DNA of 48,223 nucleotides, taken from contig NZ_JAOQKI010000020.1 of the NCBI RefSeq assembly GCF_025567465.1, forward strand, positions 1-48,223, written 5' to 3'. Origin of the DNA: Roseburia_C amylophila. Its GTDB lineage: Bacteria > Bacillota > Clostridia > Lachnospirales > Lachnospiraceae. The translations under genes were made by a program, and so were the position numbers. The first letter of the stretch is position 1. Every line of letters starts with the position of its first letter. This document shows positions 24,758 through 33,753 of the stretch, in pieces. The notes beneath the pieces were generated by a model, which saw only the letters and a program-made list of their open reading frames with translations, did not search any database and was not told the origin of the DNA.

Positions 24758-25762
24758 ATGAAATTTTTACGCAATCCCGAAATCAAAAAATGCCTGTTTC
24801 TGCAACTGCTTGTATGCTTTATCTTTGCAGGTATCGGATTTTATTTTGATACCATCTGTGGTGTAATCATCCTTTTTGCATCACTTATTTTCATTCTTAT
24901 TTTTATTATTTTCACCAGAAAACGTTACCGGAAGGTGGAATCCTTAAGTCAGCAGTTAGATGCGATGCTGCACAGTAACAGCAGTGGTGATTTCAGCGAC
25001 TATATGGAAGGAGAACTTGCAATTTTACAAAATGAGCTTGCCAAGCTGACCAGACGCCTTGCGGAACAGAATCAGGCTCTTGAAAACGATAAAAAATATC
25101 TTGCGGATGCCATGGCTGATATTTCCCATCAGCTCCGCTCTCCCCTTACTTCCATCCGTCTTTTGCTGACTCTCTTAAAAGAACCGGCTCTTTCCGATGA
25201 GAAGCGACGGGAATCCCTGCGGGAATTATCCATGTTAATTGACCGGATGGACTGGCTCATTGAAACTTTATTAAAATTATCTTCCATGGACGCTGGAACC
25301 ATTACTTTTCACCAGACCGAAACTTCTGCCAAAGAACTGCTCTCCACTGCGGCTGCACCTTTGCTTATTCCATTGGAACTTCGCGATATCCAGTATCATG
25401 AAACCATAGAGCCGAAGGATTTTTCTTTTTCTACGGATTTACGATGGACGGCGGAAGCCCTTGGAAACATCTTAAAGAACTGCATGGAGCACACGCCTTC
25501 CGGTGGCAGGATTGATGTTATGGTTACCGACAATCCAATCTATGTTTCTATCGTGATTGAAGACAATGGAAGTGGTTTTCTGCCAGAAGATATCCCGCAT
25601 CTTTTTGAACGCTTTTACAAAGGAAAAAATGCCACCGGTCAGAGCATTGGCATCGGTCTTTCCCTCTCCCGTATGATTGTTTCCAAAGAAAATGGAACCT
25701 TAAAAGCAGAAAACCGTAAAGAAGGCGGTGCACGTTTTATCCTGAAATTCTATAAAAAGTGA
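24758..25762 (+). CDS. Intramembrane-sensing histidine kinase (BceS-like)
   Basis: 334 aa from the ATG at 24758, which has AAGGAG at the right spacing; an upstream in-frame ATG at 24728 lacks one. Two membrane helices (about 12-30 and 35-53) are joined by only about five residues, leaving almost no outside loop. That is the mark of intramembrane-sensing kinases that detect a signal through a partner transporter. H-box His124 lies in D-I-S-H-Q-L-R-S-P-L. The N-box is I-L-K-N-C-M-E-H-T, and G-boxes are D-N-G-S-G-F and G-I-G-L-S-L. The stop codon overlaps the regulatory repeats for the downstream transporter. Confidence 0.88.
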   Translation: MKFLRNPEIKKCLFLQLLVCFIFAGIGFYFDTICGVIILFASLIFILIFIIFTRKRYRKVESLSQQLDAMLHSNSSGDFSDYMEGELAILQNELAKLTRRLAEQNQALENDKKYLADAMADISHQLRSPLTSIRLLLTLLKEPALSDEKRRESLRELSMLIDRMDWLIETLLKLSSMDAGTITFHQTETSAKELLSTAAAPLLIPLELRDIQYHETIEPKDFSFSTDLRWTAEALGNILKNCMEHTPSGGRIDVMVTDNPIYVSIVIEDNGSGFLPEDIPHLFERFYKGKNATGQSIGIGLSLSRMIVSKENGTLKAENRKEGGARFILKFYKK

Positions 25763-25812
25763 CAGAACTGTCACTGAAAAGTCATGCTCCTGTCATCCGG
25801 GATGCTTATACT
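25758..25812 (+). promoter_or_regulatory. Tandem 11-bp repeats plus -10: predicted response-regulator operator/promoter
   Basis: GTCAC (25770), GTCAT (25781) and GTCAT (25792) start exactly 11 bp apart, the layout of Pho-box-like sites for OmpR/PhoB regulators. The first unit is also half of a perfect palindrome, AGTGACAG-AA-CTGTCACT (25758-25775). TATACT at 25807-25812 is a good -10, and no -35 is present at 17 bp, as expected for an activator-dependent promoter. Confidence 0.7.
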
Positions 25813-25849
25813 TCTCATTAGAATCGCATCAAATGGAAAGGAGTTACTT

Positions 25850-26533
25850 ATGGAAATCTTACGAGCTGAAAATCTCACCAAAATCTATGGAACAGGAGAA
25901 AATCAGGTGGTTGCCCTAGACCACGTTTCTTTTTCTGTCAACAAAGGCGAATTTCTCGCTATCATCGGGCCATCCGGTTCCGGCAAATCCACACTGCTTC
26001 ACATTTTAGGCGGTGTCGATACACCAACCTCCGGCAAAGTCTATATGGAGGGCACTGATGTCTACGCACAAAAGGAGGAACAGCTTGCCATCTTCCGCAG
26101 ACGGCAGGTCGGGCTGATTTATCAGTTCTATAATCTGATTCCGGTACTGAATGTCGTTGAAAATATGACACTTCCTGTCCGCATGGATGGACGCCCGGTC
26201 AACAAAGAACATTTAAATGAACTGCTGGAAATTCTCTCTTTAAAAGGACGGGAAAATCATCTTCCAAACCAGCTTTCCGGTGGTCAGCAGCAGCGTGTCT
26301 CCATCGGTCGTGCATTAATGAACGCTCCTGCTGTGGTTTTAGCCGATGAACCTACCGGAAACTTAGATTCCAAAAACAGCCAGGAAATTGTGGAACTCTT
26401 AAAATATTCCAACCAGAAATTTAACCAGACCTTAATTGTCATTACCCATGATGAAAACATTGCCCTTCAGGCAGACCGCATCATTGCCATTGAAGACGGC
26501 AAAATTACACGGGATGAGGTGATTCGTGCATGA
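25850..26533 (+). CDS. ABC transporter ATPase (BceA/MacB-like)
   Basis: 227 aa when started at the ATG 25850, which follows AAAGGAG; an earlier in-frame start would run through the promoter. Walker A is G-P-S-G-S-G-K-S-T (about 40-48), the signature L-S-G-G-Q-Q-Q-R-V (about 140-148), Walker B V-V-L-A-D-E-P-T-G-N-L-D. This is the LolD/MacB/BceA group that drives FtsX-type permeases. The last codons overlap the start of the permease gene by 4 bp. The module probably exports or removes a cell-envelope-active compound such as a peptide antibiotic; this is inferred from the layout. Confidence 0.87.
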   Translation: MEILRAENLTKIYGTGENQVVALDHVSFSVNKGEFLAIIGPSGSGKSTLLHILGGVDTPTSGKVYMEGTDVYAQKEEQLAIFRRRQVGLIYQFYNLIPVLNVVENMTLPVRMDGRPVNKEHLNELLEILSLKGRENHLPNQLSGGQQQRVSIGRALMNAPAVVLADEPTGNLDSKNSQEIVELLKYSNQKFNQTLIVITHDENIALQADRIIAIEDGKITRDEVIRA

Positions 26534-29139
26534 ATATCTTCCACAAAATCACACTCACCAACTTAAAGAAGAATAAAACCCGTACCATCGTCACGATTAT
26601 CGGAATTATTCTTTCTACTGCCATGTTTACCGCAGTTACCAGCAGCATCAGCTCTCTTCATGCATTTATGAAGGAATATACCATTGATACCGAAGGAAGC
26701 TGGCAGGGTGCCGCTTTTCGTGTCACCCAATCAGAGTCAAAAGATTTTCTCTCCCATGATGAAATCGAGTCTTCTGTTTCTTTAAAATATATTGGATATG
26801 CCGATCTTAAAGATTCCGCCAACCAATACAAACCATACCTTTATATCTGCGGTGTAACGGATGATATTACTACTCTTCTTCCAGTACACATCACGAAAGG
26901 ACGGATGCCGGAAAACGATTCTGAGCTTCTGCTTCCAGAGCACCTTGCCTATGACGGAGGCATTGCTTATAACTTAAATGATGAAATTACCCTGGATGTC
27001 GGAGAACGTGTCGATGAAGACGGTTTTGTTTTAGATAATAACACTTCACTGCTTGGTAATAAGTCAGAAAAATCCAAAGACGGAAAAGTAATTCCGTTAG
27101 AAACCATCACAAATACGGAACCAAAAACCTATCAGGTGGTAGGTTTTTACAGCAGACCTTCCTTTGAAAGCTTTCATGCTCCGGGTTATACAGCACTGAC
27201 TCTCTCTTCTGCCCGGACATCCTATCAGGATATCTACTTCTGTCTTTATAACAGCAAGGATGTATCCAGTTTTTTAGAGCAGCATGCGCCATATTCTTAT
27301 ACCATGAACTATGATTTACTGCGGCTTGACGGAGCATCCATGGAGGATTCCTTAAACCGCACCGTCACCAGTCTTGCGGTTATTTTGATTGCAATTATCG
27401 TACTTGGTTCTATCTCACTGATTTATAATGCATTTTCCATTTCTATCAGCGAACGAACCAGACAGTTTGGTCTGCTTTCATCCCTTGGTGCAACCAGACA
27501 CCAGATGATTCACAGCATCCTGTTTGAAGCGGCTTTCCTGTGTCTTATCGGTATTCCGCTTGGAATCTTCTTCGGTTTAGTTGGAATTGGCATTACCTTC
27601 TATTTCACCGGTGATACTCTTGCCATACTGTACCGAAGTGACACCACACTGCACCTGACCCTGCAGCCATCCGTTGCCGGAATTGTGATTGCCGTCACCC
27701 TCGCTTTTATTACGGTATTGATTTCTGCTTACCTGCCGGCACGGAAATCCATGAAGTTATCTGCCTTAGAAGCCATCCGACAGACCAGTGATATTAACAT
27801 CCGTTCCAAAAAAGTGCATACATTTCCACTTACGGAAAAATTATTTGGCTTTGAAGGAATGCTTGCTGCCAAAAACTATAAACGAAGCCGCAGCAAATAC
27901 CGTGCTACTGTTATCTCACTTTTCTTAAGTATTGTACTGTTTATTTCTGCCAGCAGCTTTTGTGCTTATCTGACACGTTCCGCCGGCAGCATTTATAACG
28001 GAAACGGTTATGAACTTTCCTGCACAATATATTCCGAAAATAACTATGACCCGGATACGCTTTTAACAAAAATCCGTGCTTTAGATGGTGTAGATAAGGC
28101 TTCTTACGGTGCCAGCTTCGCTGCCTGCTTTACTGTAGCCAAAGAAGACTGTTCGAAAGAATTTGAAAGTTTCTATTCTGATTATGAACAGGCTTATTAC
28201 AGCAATACACTCCCGGCAGATGACTCCTACGAGCTTACCACTTTGATTTATTTTGTGGAGGATTATTTATTTGAAGATTATTTAAAAGAAATCGGCGAAA
28301 ATTCTTCCGATTATCAGAATTCTGATCATCCAACGGGTGTATTGATAGACCGGCTTCATGTATTCAATGACAAATACTATGACATTAATATTTTCGCCAA
28401 TCCTTCTTCGCAGGATATTGTATTATCCGCTTTGGACGAAGATGTGAAAAATACCTGCACCGTCACCGCTGGTGCTTTCAGTGATACAATTCCTTTCGGT
28501 GTCAGTGCTCCTTCCGATTATGCGAAATTTATTTTTCCATATTCCTGTAAGGATGCTCTCTGGCAGGCACTCAGCCAGAACCCGGATAGCACACTTGGAA
28601 ATTCATACTATATAAAGACAGATAATCACAAACAGGTACAGACAGATTTAAATACGCTCTTTGACAGCGAAAATATTTCAGCTGATATCTATGACTATAT
28701 GGATTCCATTGAAAGTGAGCGTGCTATAATTACCGTTATCAATATTTTCTCTTATGGATTTATTACATTGATTTCCCTGATAGCGGCCGCCAATGTATTT
28801 AACACAATTTCTACCAATATTATTTTACGGAAACGTGAATTTGCCATGTTAAAATCCATCGGTCTTTCTCCGAAAGGCTTCCGCAAAATGATGCAGTTTG
28901 AATGTCTGCTCTATGGCTGCAAAGGGCTTCTTTACGGACTTCCGGTTTCCATCGGAATCACCTGGCTTATTTATCAGGCAGTCTGTGATGGCATTGACTT
29001 TGGTTTCTTTATTCCATGGTACAGCTTCGTGATTGCTATTGGCAGTGTATTTACAGTGGTTGCTGCAACTATGATTTATTCCATGCGTAAGCTTTCTTCT
29101 GAAAATACCATGGATGCATTAAAAAATGAAAATTTATAA
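26530..29139 (+). CDS. FtsX-type ABC permease, double FtsX domain
   Basis: 869 aa. An N-terminal membrane helix (about 17-38) is followed by a large extracytoplasmic domain (about 45-280) and a three-helix FtsX domain (about 283-410). A second single helix (about 460-480) follows, then a second outside domain (about 490-725) and a second FtsX domain (about 730-855). It is longer than BceB proteins (around 650 aa) and has two full FtsX units, so it is closer to the LolCE/MacB-like Firmicute permeases. ATG follows GAGGTG. The 3' end overlaps the convergent thioesterase gene by 6 bp, so there is no room for a terminator between them. Confidence 0.85.
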   Translation: MNIFHKITLTNLKKNKTRTIVTIIGIILSTAMFTAVTSSISSLHAFMKEYTIDTEGSWQGAAFRVTQSESKDFLSHDEIESSVSLKYIGYADLKDSANQYKPYLYICGVTDDITTLLPVHITKGRMPENDSELLLPEHLAYDGGIAYNLNDEITLDVGERVDEDGFVLDNNTSLLGNKSEKSKDGKVIPLETITNTEPKTYQVVGFYSRPSFESFHAPGYTALTLSSARTSYQDIYFCLYNSKDVSSFLEQHAPYSYTMNYDLLRLDGASMEDSLNRTVTSLAVILIAIIVLGSISLIYNAFSISISERTRQFGLLSSLGATRHQMIHSILFEAAFLCLIGIPLGIFFGLVGIGITFYFTGDTLAILYRSDTTLHLTLQPSVAGIVIAVTLAFITVLISAYLPARKSMKLSALEAIRQTSDINIRSKKVHTFPLTEKLFGFEGMLAAKNYKRSRSKYRATVISLFLSIVLFISASSFCAYLTRSAGSIYNGNGYELSCTIYSENNYDPDTLLTKIRALDGVDKASYGASFAACFTVAKEDCSKEFESFYSDYEQAYYSNTLPADDSYELTTLIYFVEDYLFEDYLKEIGENSSDYQNSDHPTGVLIDRLHVFNDKYYDINIFANPSSQDIVLSALDEDVKNTCTVTAGAFSDTIPFGVSAPSDYAKFIFPYSCKDALWQALSQNPDSTLGNSYYIKTDNHKQVQTDLNTLFDSENISADIYDYMDSIESERAIITVINIFSYGFITLISLIAAANVFNTISTNIILRKREFAMLKSIGLSPKGFRKMMQFECLLYGCKGLLYGLPVSIGITWLIYQAVCDGIDFGFFIPWYSFVIAIGSVFTVVAATMIYSMRKLSSENTMDALKNENL

Positions 29140-29553
29140 AATCTCTTTTTCTTTCAGATTATAAAAGCTAAAATCACCGGTATTTAAAAGCATTCCATTG
29201 GAATCCATAATTTCAAATGATACTACCGTAATGTTTCTTCCGGGTTTTACCACTTTGGCGGTGCATGTAACATATTCTGTTGCACGCGCCGCTTTTAAAT
29301 AGCGGATCTGTCCGTCCACAGTAGTCACATAATATCCATAGGTTCCTGCCGCAATCCCGCATATGGTATCCACTGCCGAATACAGTACTCCGCCGTGCAA
29401 ATCTCCATAGATATTTGTAAACTCTTTTTTGAATGGAAGTTCTGCCTTTACCCTTCCAAGCTCTGCTTCTGTTATCTTCATCTGCAGCAGACTTCCAAAG
29501 GGATTCTGCTCTAATAATTTCTGGCATTCTTCTATTGTAATTTTATTTTGCAT
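29134..29553 (-). CDS. PaaI-family hotdog-fold thioesterase
   Basis: 139 aa, the usual size. The family motif G-D-L-H-G-G-V-L-Y-S-A-V-D-T (about 50-63) has the catalytic-site H-G-G and the downstream Asp. The C-terminus G-D-F-S-F-Y-N ends the last strand. It should hydrolyse an acyl- or aryl-CoA thioester; the substrate is unknown. It runs opposite to the FtsX permease and is a single-gene unit with ATG start. Confidence 0.82.
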   Translation of the reverse strand: MQNKITIEECQKLLEQNPFGSLLQMKITEAELGRVKAELPFKKEFTNIYGDLHGGVLYSAVDTICGIAAGTYGYYVTTVDGQIRYLKAARATEYVTCTAKVVKPGRNITVVSFEIMDSNGMLLNTGDFSFYNLKEKEIL

Positions 29554-29655
29554 TTGGTTCCTCTTTTCTTACATGTATCTTTTATCCTTTATTTGTACCC
29601 ATTTTGTGCTCATTTATGTTTTTTGTCAATGAAACAATCTATCTGACTTTTCGGA

Positions 29656-29725
29656 TTGCCAAATCCCCATCCTATGATGTAATATATTTTGTATGGTGTA
29701 TATTAAGAATTTTTCTCACCATACA
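29656..29725 (+). promoter_or_regulatory. Promoter and 9-bp dyad upstream of the LUD-domain gene
   Basis: TTGCCA (29656-29661) and TAATAT (29680-29685) are 18 bp apart. Just downstream a perfect inverted repeat TGTATGGTG (29690-29698) / CACCATACA (29717-29725) spans the likely start of transcription. It may be an operator or a leader hairpin. Confidence 0.45.
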
Positions 29726-29749
29726 CTTACGCATCAAGGAGGTATCTTT

Positions 29750-30388
29750 ATGGATCCAAAGAAACAATTTTATGAAACACTCGCTACGTCCATGATTGAA
29801 AAATTCAAGAAAAGACAGATTGACGCATATTACTGTGCCACCAAAGAAGAAGCCGTTGCACTTGCCACTTCCATGCTGCCGACACAGGCAACCGTTGGTT
29901 TTGGCGGTTCCATGACTTTAACCGAAAGTGGTATGATGGTTGCTCTGCAAAATAGGACTGACATCACACTTTATGACAGAAGCAAAGCTGCCACACCGGA
30001 AGAAACAACTGCAATTTATCATCAGTGTCTGAATGCAGATTATTATTTTATGAGTTCCAATGCAATCACTTCTGACGGACAGCTTGTCAATATTGACGGA
30101 AATGGCAACCGGGTTGCAGCACTCATCTATGGCCCGAAGGAAGTCATCGTTATGGCCGGTATGAATAAGGTTGTAAAAACAGTTGACGAAGCTCTTGACC
30201 GGGTACATAATACTGCTACTCCTGCCAACTGCATCCGTCTTAATAAGAAAACACCATGTGCACTCACCGGAATGTGCGCAGACTGCCTCTCACCGGAGTG
30301 TATCTGCAATCAGGTTGTTATCACAAGAAGAAGTGGTATTCCGGGAAGAATTAAAGTAATTCTCATCGGAGAAGAATTAGGATATTAA
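29750..30388 (+). CDS. LUD-domain (lactate-utilisation-like, DUF162) protein
   Basis: 212 aa when started at the ATG 29750, which has AAGGAGG ahead. Family signs are G-F-G-G-S-M-T-L-T-E-S-G (about 49-60), M-S-S-N-A-I-T, N-I-D-G-N-G-N-R-V, and a C-terminal Cys cluster C-A-L-T-G-M-C-A-D-C-L-S-P-E-C-I-C that may bind an Fe-S cluster or metal. It is a stand-alone LUD protein without the lutA/lutB partners used in lactate oxidation, so an actual lactate role is not shown. Confidence 0.85.
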   Translation: MDPKKQFYETLATSMIEKFKKRQIDAYYCATKEEAVALATSMLPTQATVGFGGSMTLTESGMMVALQNRTDITLYDRSKAATPEETTAIYHQCLNADYYFMSSNAITSDGQLVNIDGNGNRVAALIYGPKEVIVMAGMNKVVKTVDEALDRVHNTATPANCIRLNKKTPCALTGMCADCLSPECICNQVVITRRSGIPGRIKVILIGEELGY

Positions 30389-30400
30389 TGCGATTTCATC

Positions 30401-30441
30401 AAAAATCCGCATACCAGATATACTCTGATATGCGGATTTTT
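30401..30441. terminator. Bidirectional terminator
   Basis: Thirteen-base arms AAAAATCCGCATA (30401-30413) and TATGCGGATTTTT (30429-30441) pair perfectly, with T-runs on both strands. It lies 12 bp after the LUD gene and 8 bp after the convergent gene, so it serves both. Confidence 0.9.
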
Positions 30442-30449
30442 ATTTTATC

Positions 30450-31034
30450 CTATGCTCCTGCTGTAAATGTCGGCAGTTTCTCAACGACTTCCTGCAACGG
30501 ACTCCAGTTCATCAGTTCTTCCTTTTCATCCTCTCTCTTGAAAGAAATCCCATTTTTCTTTTTCTGTTTTCTCTTTTCTGCACTTTCCTGAGTTCCCGGC
30601 AGTCTGCTATAGGCACCGGATTTATGAAATTCATCTGACACTCTGTTTACCGCAGCCACAATATATTCCTTATCCGGGTCATCGTCCGATATACCGGAAA
30701 CAGCGGTGGAAACAATACGATTTGCTTCTTCTTTGCTCTTTGCAGCTTTCAGTTCTTTCTCCACTTCCTCTGCAATCATCTGAACACGTATTGCATGGGC
30801 ATAGGCAATGGGGTCATTTCTTTGAAGCCAGGAAAGTTCTTCTTTGGTCAGTTTCTTTCCTGCCTCTAATTTCCGCTTGATTTTTGCCATTTTTTCCTGC
30901 TTTGCTTCTTCACTTTCTTCTGCCACATTATTATCATAAATGCATTTCAGCATATACTGCGGCAATTCCTCCACCGTAGATACCTTCTTTGTATCCTGCT
31001 CCGTATTGGAAAATAAATTCAGTCTGACTGCCAT
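30450..31034 (-). CDS. Uncharacterised soluble helical protein
   Basis: 194 aa from the ATG 31034, which follows AGGAGGA; the frame stays open further upstream without a usable ribosome site. I do not recognise the family. The product is highly charged and mainly helical, with K-M-A-K-I-K-R-K-L-E-A-G-K-K-L-T-K-E-E-L near residues 49-68 and a Lys/Arg-rich stretch near 155-165. No signal peptide or membrane segment is present. It is monocistronic. Nothing in the neighbourhood suggests a function. Confidence 0.65.
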   Translation of the reverse strand: MAVRLNLFSNTEQDTKKVSTVEELPQYMLKCIYDNNVAEESEEAKQEKMAKIKRKLEAGKKLTKEELSWLQRNDPIAYAHAIRVQMIAEEVEKELKAAKSKEEANRIVSTAVSGISDDDPDKEYIVAAVNRVSDEFHKSGAYSRLPGTQESAEKRKQKKKNGISFKREDEKEELMNWSPLQEVVEKLPTFTAGA

Positions 31035-31144
31035 CGCATCTCCTCCTGATTTCGTAATCTGTTCCTTGCATTTTATCTTACACTTATATATCGGAATATT
31101 TCTTCTTTTTCCATAGTCATTTGTAAATGCTTGACAGCAAGTAG

Positions 31145-31220
31145 CGAGAAACACGCTTTGCGAGTTTCTCGAGTAAAAAAAGACATCCGCACAGGCATTT
31201 TCCCGGATACGAATGTCTTT
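31145..31220 (-). terminator. Terminator and adjacent hairpin downstream of the MBL RNase gene
   Basis: AAAGACAT / ATGTCTTT (31179-31186 / 31213-31220), with an inner CCG/CGG, is followed on the minus strand by a T-run. A second stem, CGAGAAAC / GTTTCTCG (31145-31152 / 31164-31171), lies just beyond it. Confidence 0.7.
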
Positions 31221-31279
31221 TCTGGTTACTTTTCATGATACTTTTCTATTTCTTTATTTCCAAGTTCCTTTTCAACTTC

Positions 31280-32884
31280 CTATCTGTCCCACTTATCTGC
31301 CAGAGAATTAATCTGGTCAGCAAATTTCGCAAGATCTTTATTTGGGATACCTTCATTCTTCTGAATGACACTAAGCAGCCTCTGACCCGCCGCCAGCAGT
31401 CTTGCAAACACATTAGAGGATGCCTTTGCCAGTTTGTCTTTCTTCTTTTCAACCAGTTCACGGGTTCCTTCATGAACACAGACATTTTCTAATAAGTCAT
31501 AGGTATCACCACTATATGGTGCAACCGCCTGATAGCCTAATTCCGTATGCAGATGCTCTGCAAATTCATCACAGACCTTATCCTCACCATGTACCACAAA
31601 GACACGCTTTGGTGGATTTTTAAATGCAGATGCCCATTTTGTCAGCATATCACGGTCTGCATGGCCACTGATACCAGGAAGATTTAAAATTTCTGCATGT
31701 ACCTGAATATTTTCACCGAAAAGTTTTACTTCTTTGGCTCCATTCAAAAGTGCATGACCCAAGGTTCCAGGTACCTGATATCCTACAAACAGAATCGTGC
31801 TTTCCGGTCTCCACAAATTATGTTTTAAATGATGGCGGATACGGCCAGCCTCACACATACCGGAAGCAGAAATGATAACCAATGGTTTCTTGCTGAAGTT
31901 AATCATTTTGGATTCATCACTGGTAACAGACGTTTTCAGTCCCGGGAATCCAATCGGATTAATACCCTGCTCCACTAATTTCTTTGCCTCATCAGAGAAG
32001 CAGTCTTCTACACTCTTATGGAAAATATTTGTTGCCTCCACAGCCAGCGGGCTGTCGATATAGGCCTCAAAATCTTCAAACTCCGGCAGCAGATGTTCTG
32101 TCTTAATCCGTCGCAGATGATATAGCATTTCCTGTGTACGACCTACAGAAAATGCCGGAATGACAAGATTACCACCTCTTGCAAATGTCCGCTTAATTAC
32201 TGCCGCAAGTTCCGGTGCATAATCCGGCGGATCTGCATGTATCCGGTCACCATAAGTTGATTCAATCAATACATAATCTGCTTCATCGATAAACTGCGGA
32301 TTTTTAATCAATGGCTTATTGCCATGACCGATATCTCCGGAAAATACAATTTTCACGGTCTTATCTTCTTCCGTCAGCCATACCTCAATGCTGGATGAAC
32401 CAAGAAGATGTCCTGCATCTACAAACCGGATTTTTACTCCATCACAGATTTCAATGATTTTATTGTAATCACATGCTACAAAATGCTCTAAAACCCCCTG
32501 TGCATCATCCATATCGTAAAGAGGCACTACTTCCGGTAATCCGGCTCTCCTAGCCTTACGGTTTCTCCACTCTGCTTCAAACATCTGGATGTGTGCACTG
32601 TCCTTTAACATGATATTACAAAGTTCGCTGGTTGCTGTTGTCGCAAATATCTGTCCCCGGAATCCATGACTATACAGCAATGGAAGTAAGCCTGAATGGT
32701 CAATATGGGCATGTGTTACAAACACATAATCAATATTAGATGCATTCACCGGAATCTCCTGATTCACATATAAATCCGGTCCCTGCTCCATACCACAATC
32801 CACCAGTATCCGCTTATCCTGACATTGCAGAAAATGACAACTTCCAGTTACTTCATGTGCAGCCCCTAAAAACTCCAATAACAT
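31280..32884 (-). CDS. Beta-CASP metallo-beta-lactamase-fold ribonuclease-like protein
   Basis: 534 aa. The zinc site H-A-H-I-D-H (about 58-63) is followed by D-A-G-H-L-L-G-S-S and F-S-G-D-I-G, then the beta-CASP insert (about 210-400) with I-P-A-F-S-V-G-R-T-Q-E and the late histidine motif I-S-G-H-A-D. These match CPSF73/YSH1-type bacterial proteins, expected to act on RNA as exo- or endonucleases. The C-terminal 70 residues are helical and charged. ATG follows GAGGAGATGG. It lies 92 bp after sigE; that gap holds a 16-bp perfect palindrome (32952-32967), so it is probably a separate unit. Confidence 0.88.
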   Translation of the reverse strand: MLLEFLGAAHEVTGSCHFLQCQDKRILVDCGMEQGPDLYVNQEIPVNASNIDYVFVTHAHIDHSGLLPLLYSHGFRGQIFATTATSELCNIMLKDSAHIQMFEAEWRNRKARRAGLPEVVPLYDMDDAQGVLEHFVACDYNKIIEICDGVKIRFVDAGHLLGSSSIEVWLTEEDKTVKIVFSGDIGHGNKPLIKNPQFIDEADYVLIESTYGDRIHADPPDYAPELAAVIKRTFARGGNLVIPAFSVGRTQEMLYHLRRIKTEHLLPEFEDFEAYIDSPLAVEATNIFHKSVEDCFSDEAKKLVEQGINPIGFPGLKTSVTSDESKMINFSKKPLVIISASGMCEAGRIRHHLKHNLWRPESTILFVGYQVPGTLGHALLNGAKEVKLFGENIQVHAEILNLPGISGHADRDMLTKWASAFKNPPKRVFVVHGEDKVCDEFAEHLHTELGYQAVAPYSGDTYDLLENVCVHEGTRELVEKKKDKLAKASSNVFARLLAAGQRLLSVIQKNEGIPNKDLAKFADQINSLADKWDR

Positions 32885-32976
32885 AATACCATCTCCTCGC
32901 CATCTCTTTATTGTCGAACTTATGATAGTATTATTTTATCATATTGGACAAAAAATGTATACATTTTATTCCTTTT

Positions 32977-33717
32977 TTATTCAAATCGCACAATTTCTTT
33001 CTTCAATCGTTTCATAATCTTTTTCTCCAGCCTGGAAATATAGGACTGGGAAATTCCTAATAAATCCGCCACCTCTTTCTGGGTCAGTTCATTATCATTT
33101 TTCGAATTGATGCCAAACCGCAGTTCAATAATCGTCCGCTCCCTGCCGCTTAAATGCTCAATTGCTTTATTCAAAAGCTTCTTTTCAACCTCAGTCTCAA
33201 TATCCCGGTAAATGACATCTTCATCTGTTCCTAAAATATCCGAAAGTAGTAATTCATTTCCGTCCCAGTCCACATTTAACGGCTCATCAATGGATACCTC
33301 TAATTTCGTCTTATTATTTCTACGCAGATACATCAGAATTTCATTTTCAATACATCGGGAGGCATAGGTTGCAAGCTTGATATTTTTTTCCGGATTAAAA
33401 GTATTAATTGCCTTGATTAATCCGATGGTTCCAATAGAAATCAAATCCTCCACTCCTACTCCCGTATTGTCAAATTTCTTCGCTATGTATACTACAAGCC
33501 TCAGATTATGCTCGATTAATTTCTTTCTTGCAGTCTCACTCTGCTCCTTCACCAATTGTCCGATACATTCCATTTCCTCTTTCGCCGGAAGCGGTGGCGG
33601 CAGCACTTCTGCCCCTCCGATATAGTGAATCTCCGTCTCCTTACGAAGCAGCATATCTTTTAAACTACGCACAATGCGAAACTGAAAATGCTCCGGTATA
33701 TCTACTTTTAAATACAT
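32977..33717 (-). CDS. sigE: Sporulation sigma factor SigE (pro-sigma-E)
   Basis: 246 aa. It aligns closely with B. subtilis sigma-E by recognition. An N-terminal pro-region (about residues 1-30) ends near H-Y-I-G-G-A-E-V-L-P-P-P, the processing area in SigE. Region 2 follows with L-I-S-I-G-T-I-G-L-I-K-A and Y-A-S-R-C-I-E-N-E-I-L-M, and region 4 with the helix-turn-helix V-A-D-L-L-G-I-S-Q-S-Y-I-S-R-L-E-K. It is the mother-cell sigma factor of early sporulation. ATG follows AGAGGAG, and the gene is 36 bp after spoIIGA, whose product should remove the pro-region. Confidence 0.95.
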   Translation of the reverse strand: MYLKVDIPEHFQFRIVRSLKDMLLRKETEIHYIGGAEVLPPPLPAKEEMECIGQLVKEQSETARKKLIEHNLRLVVYIAKKFDNTGVGVEDLISIGTIGLIKAINTFNPEKNIKLATYASRCIENEILMYLRRNNKTKLEVSIDEPLNVDWDGNELLLSDILGTDEDVIYRDIETEVEKKLLNKAIEHLSGRERTIIELRFGINSKNDNELTQKEVADLLGISQSYISRLEKKIMKRLKKEIVRFE

Positions 33718-33753
33718 TACAACTCCTCTTTCCTCTCTTATTCACATTCCATC

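Noticed and set aside
32952..32967. 16-bp perfect palindrome AAAATGTATACATTTT as an operator of the MBL gene
   Set aside because: It is AT-rich, only 10 bp past the sigE stop, and may be part of a weak terminator or chance. I could not tie it to a promoter.
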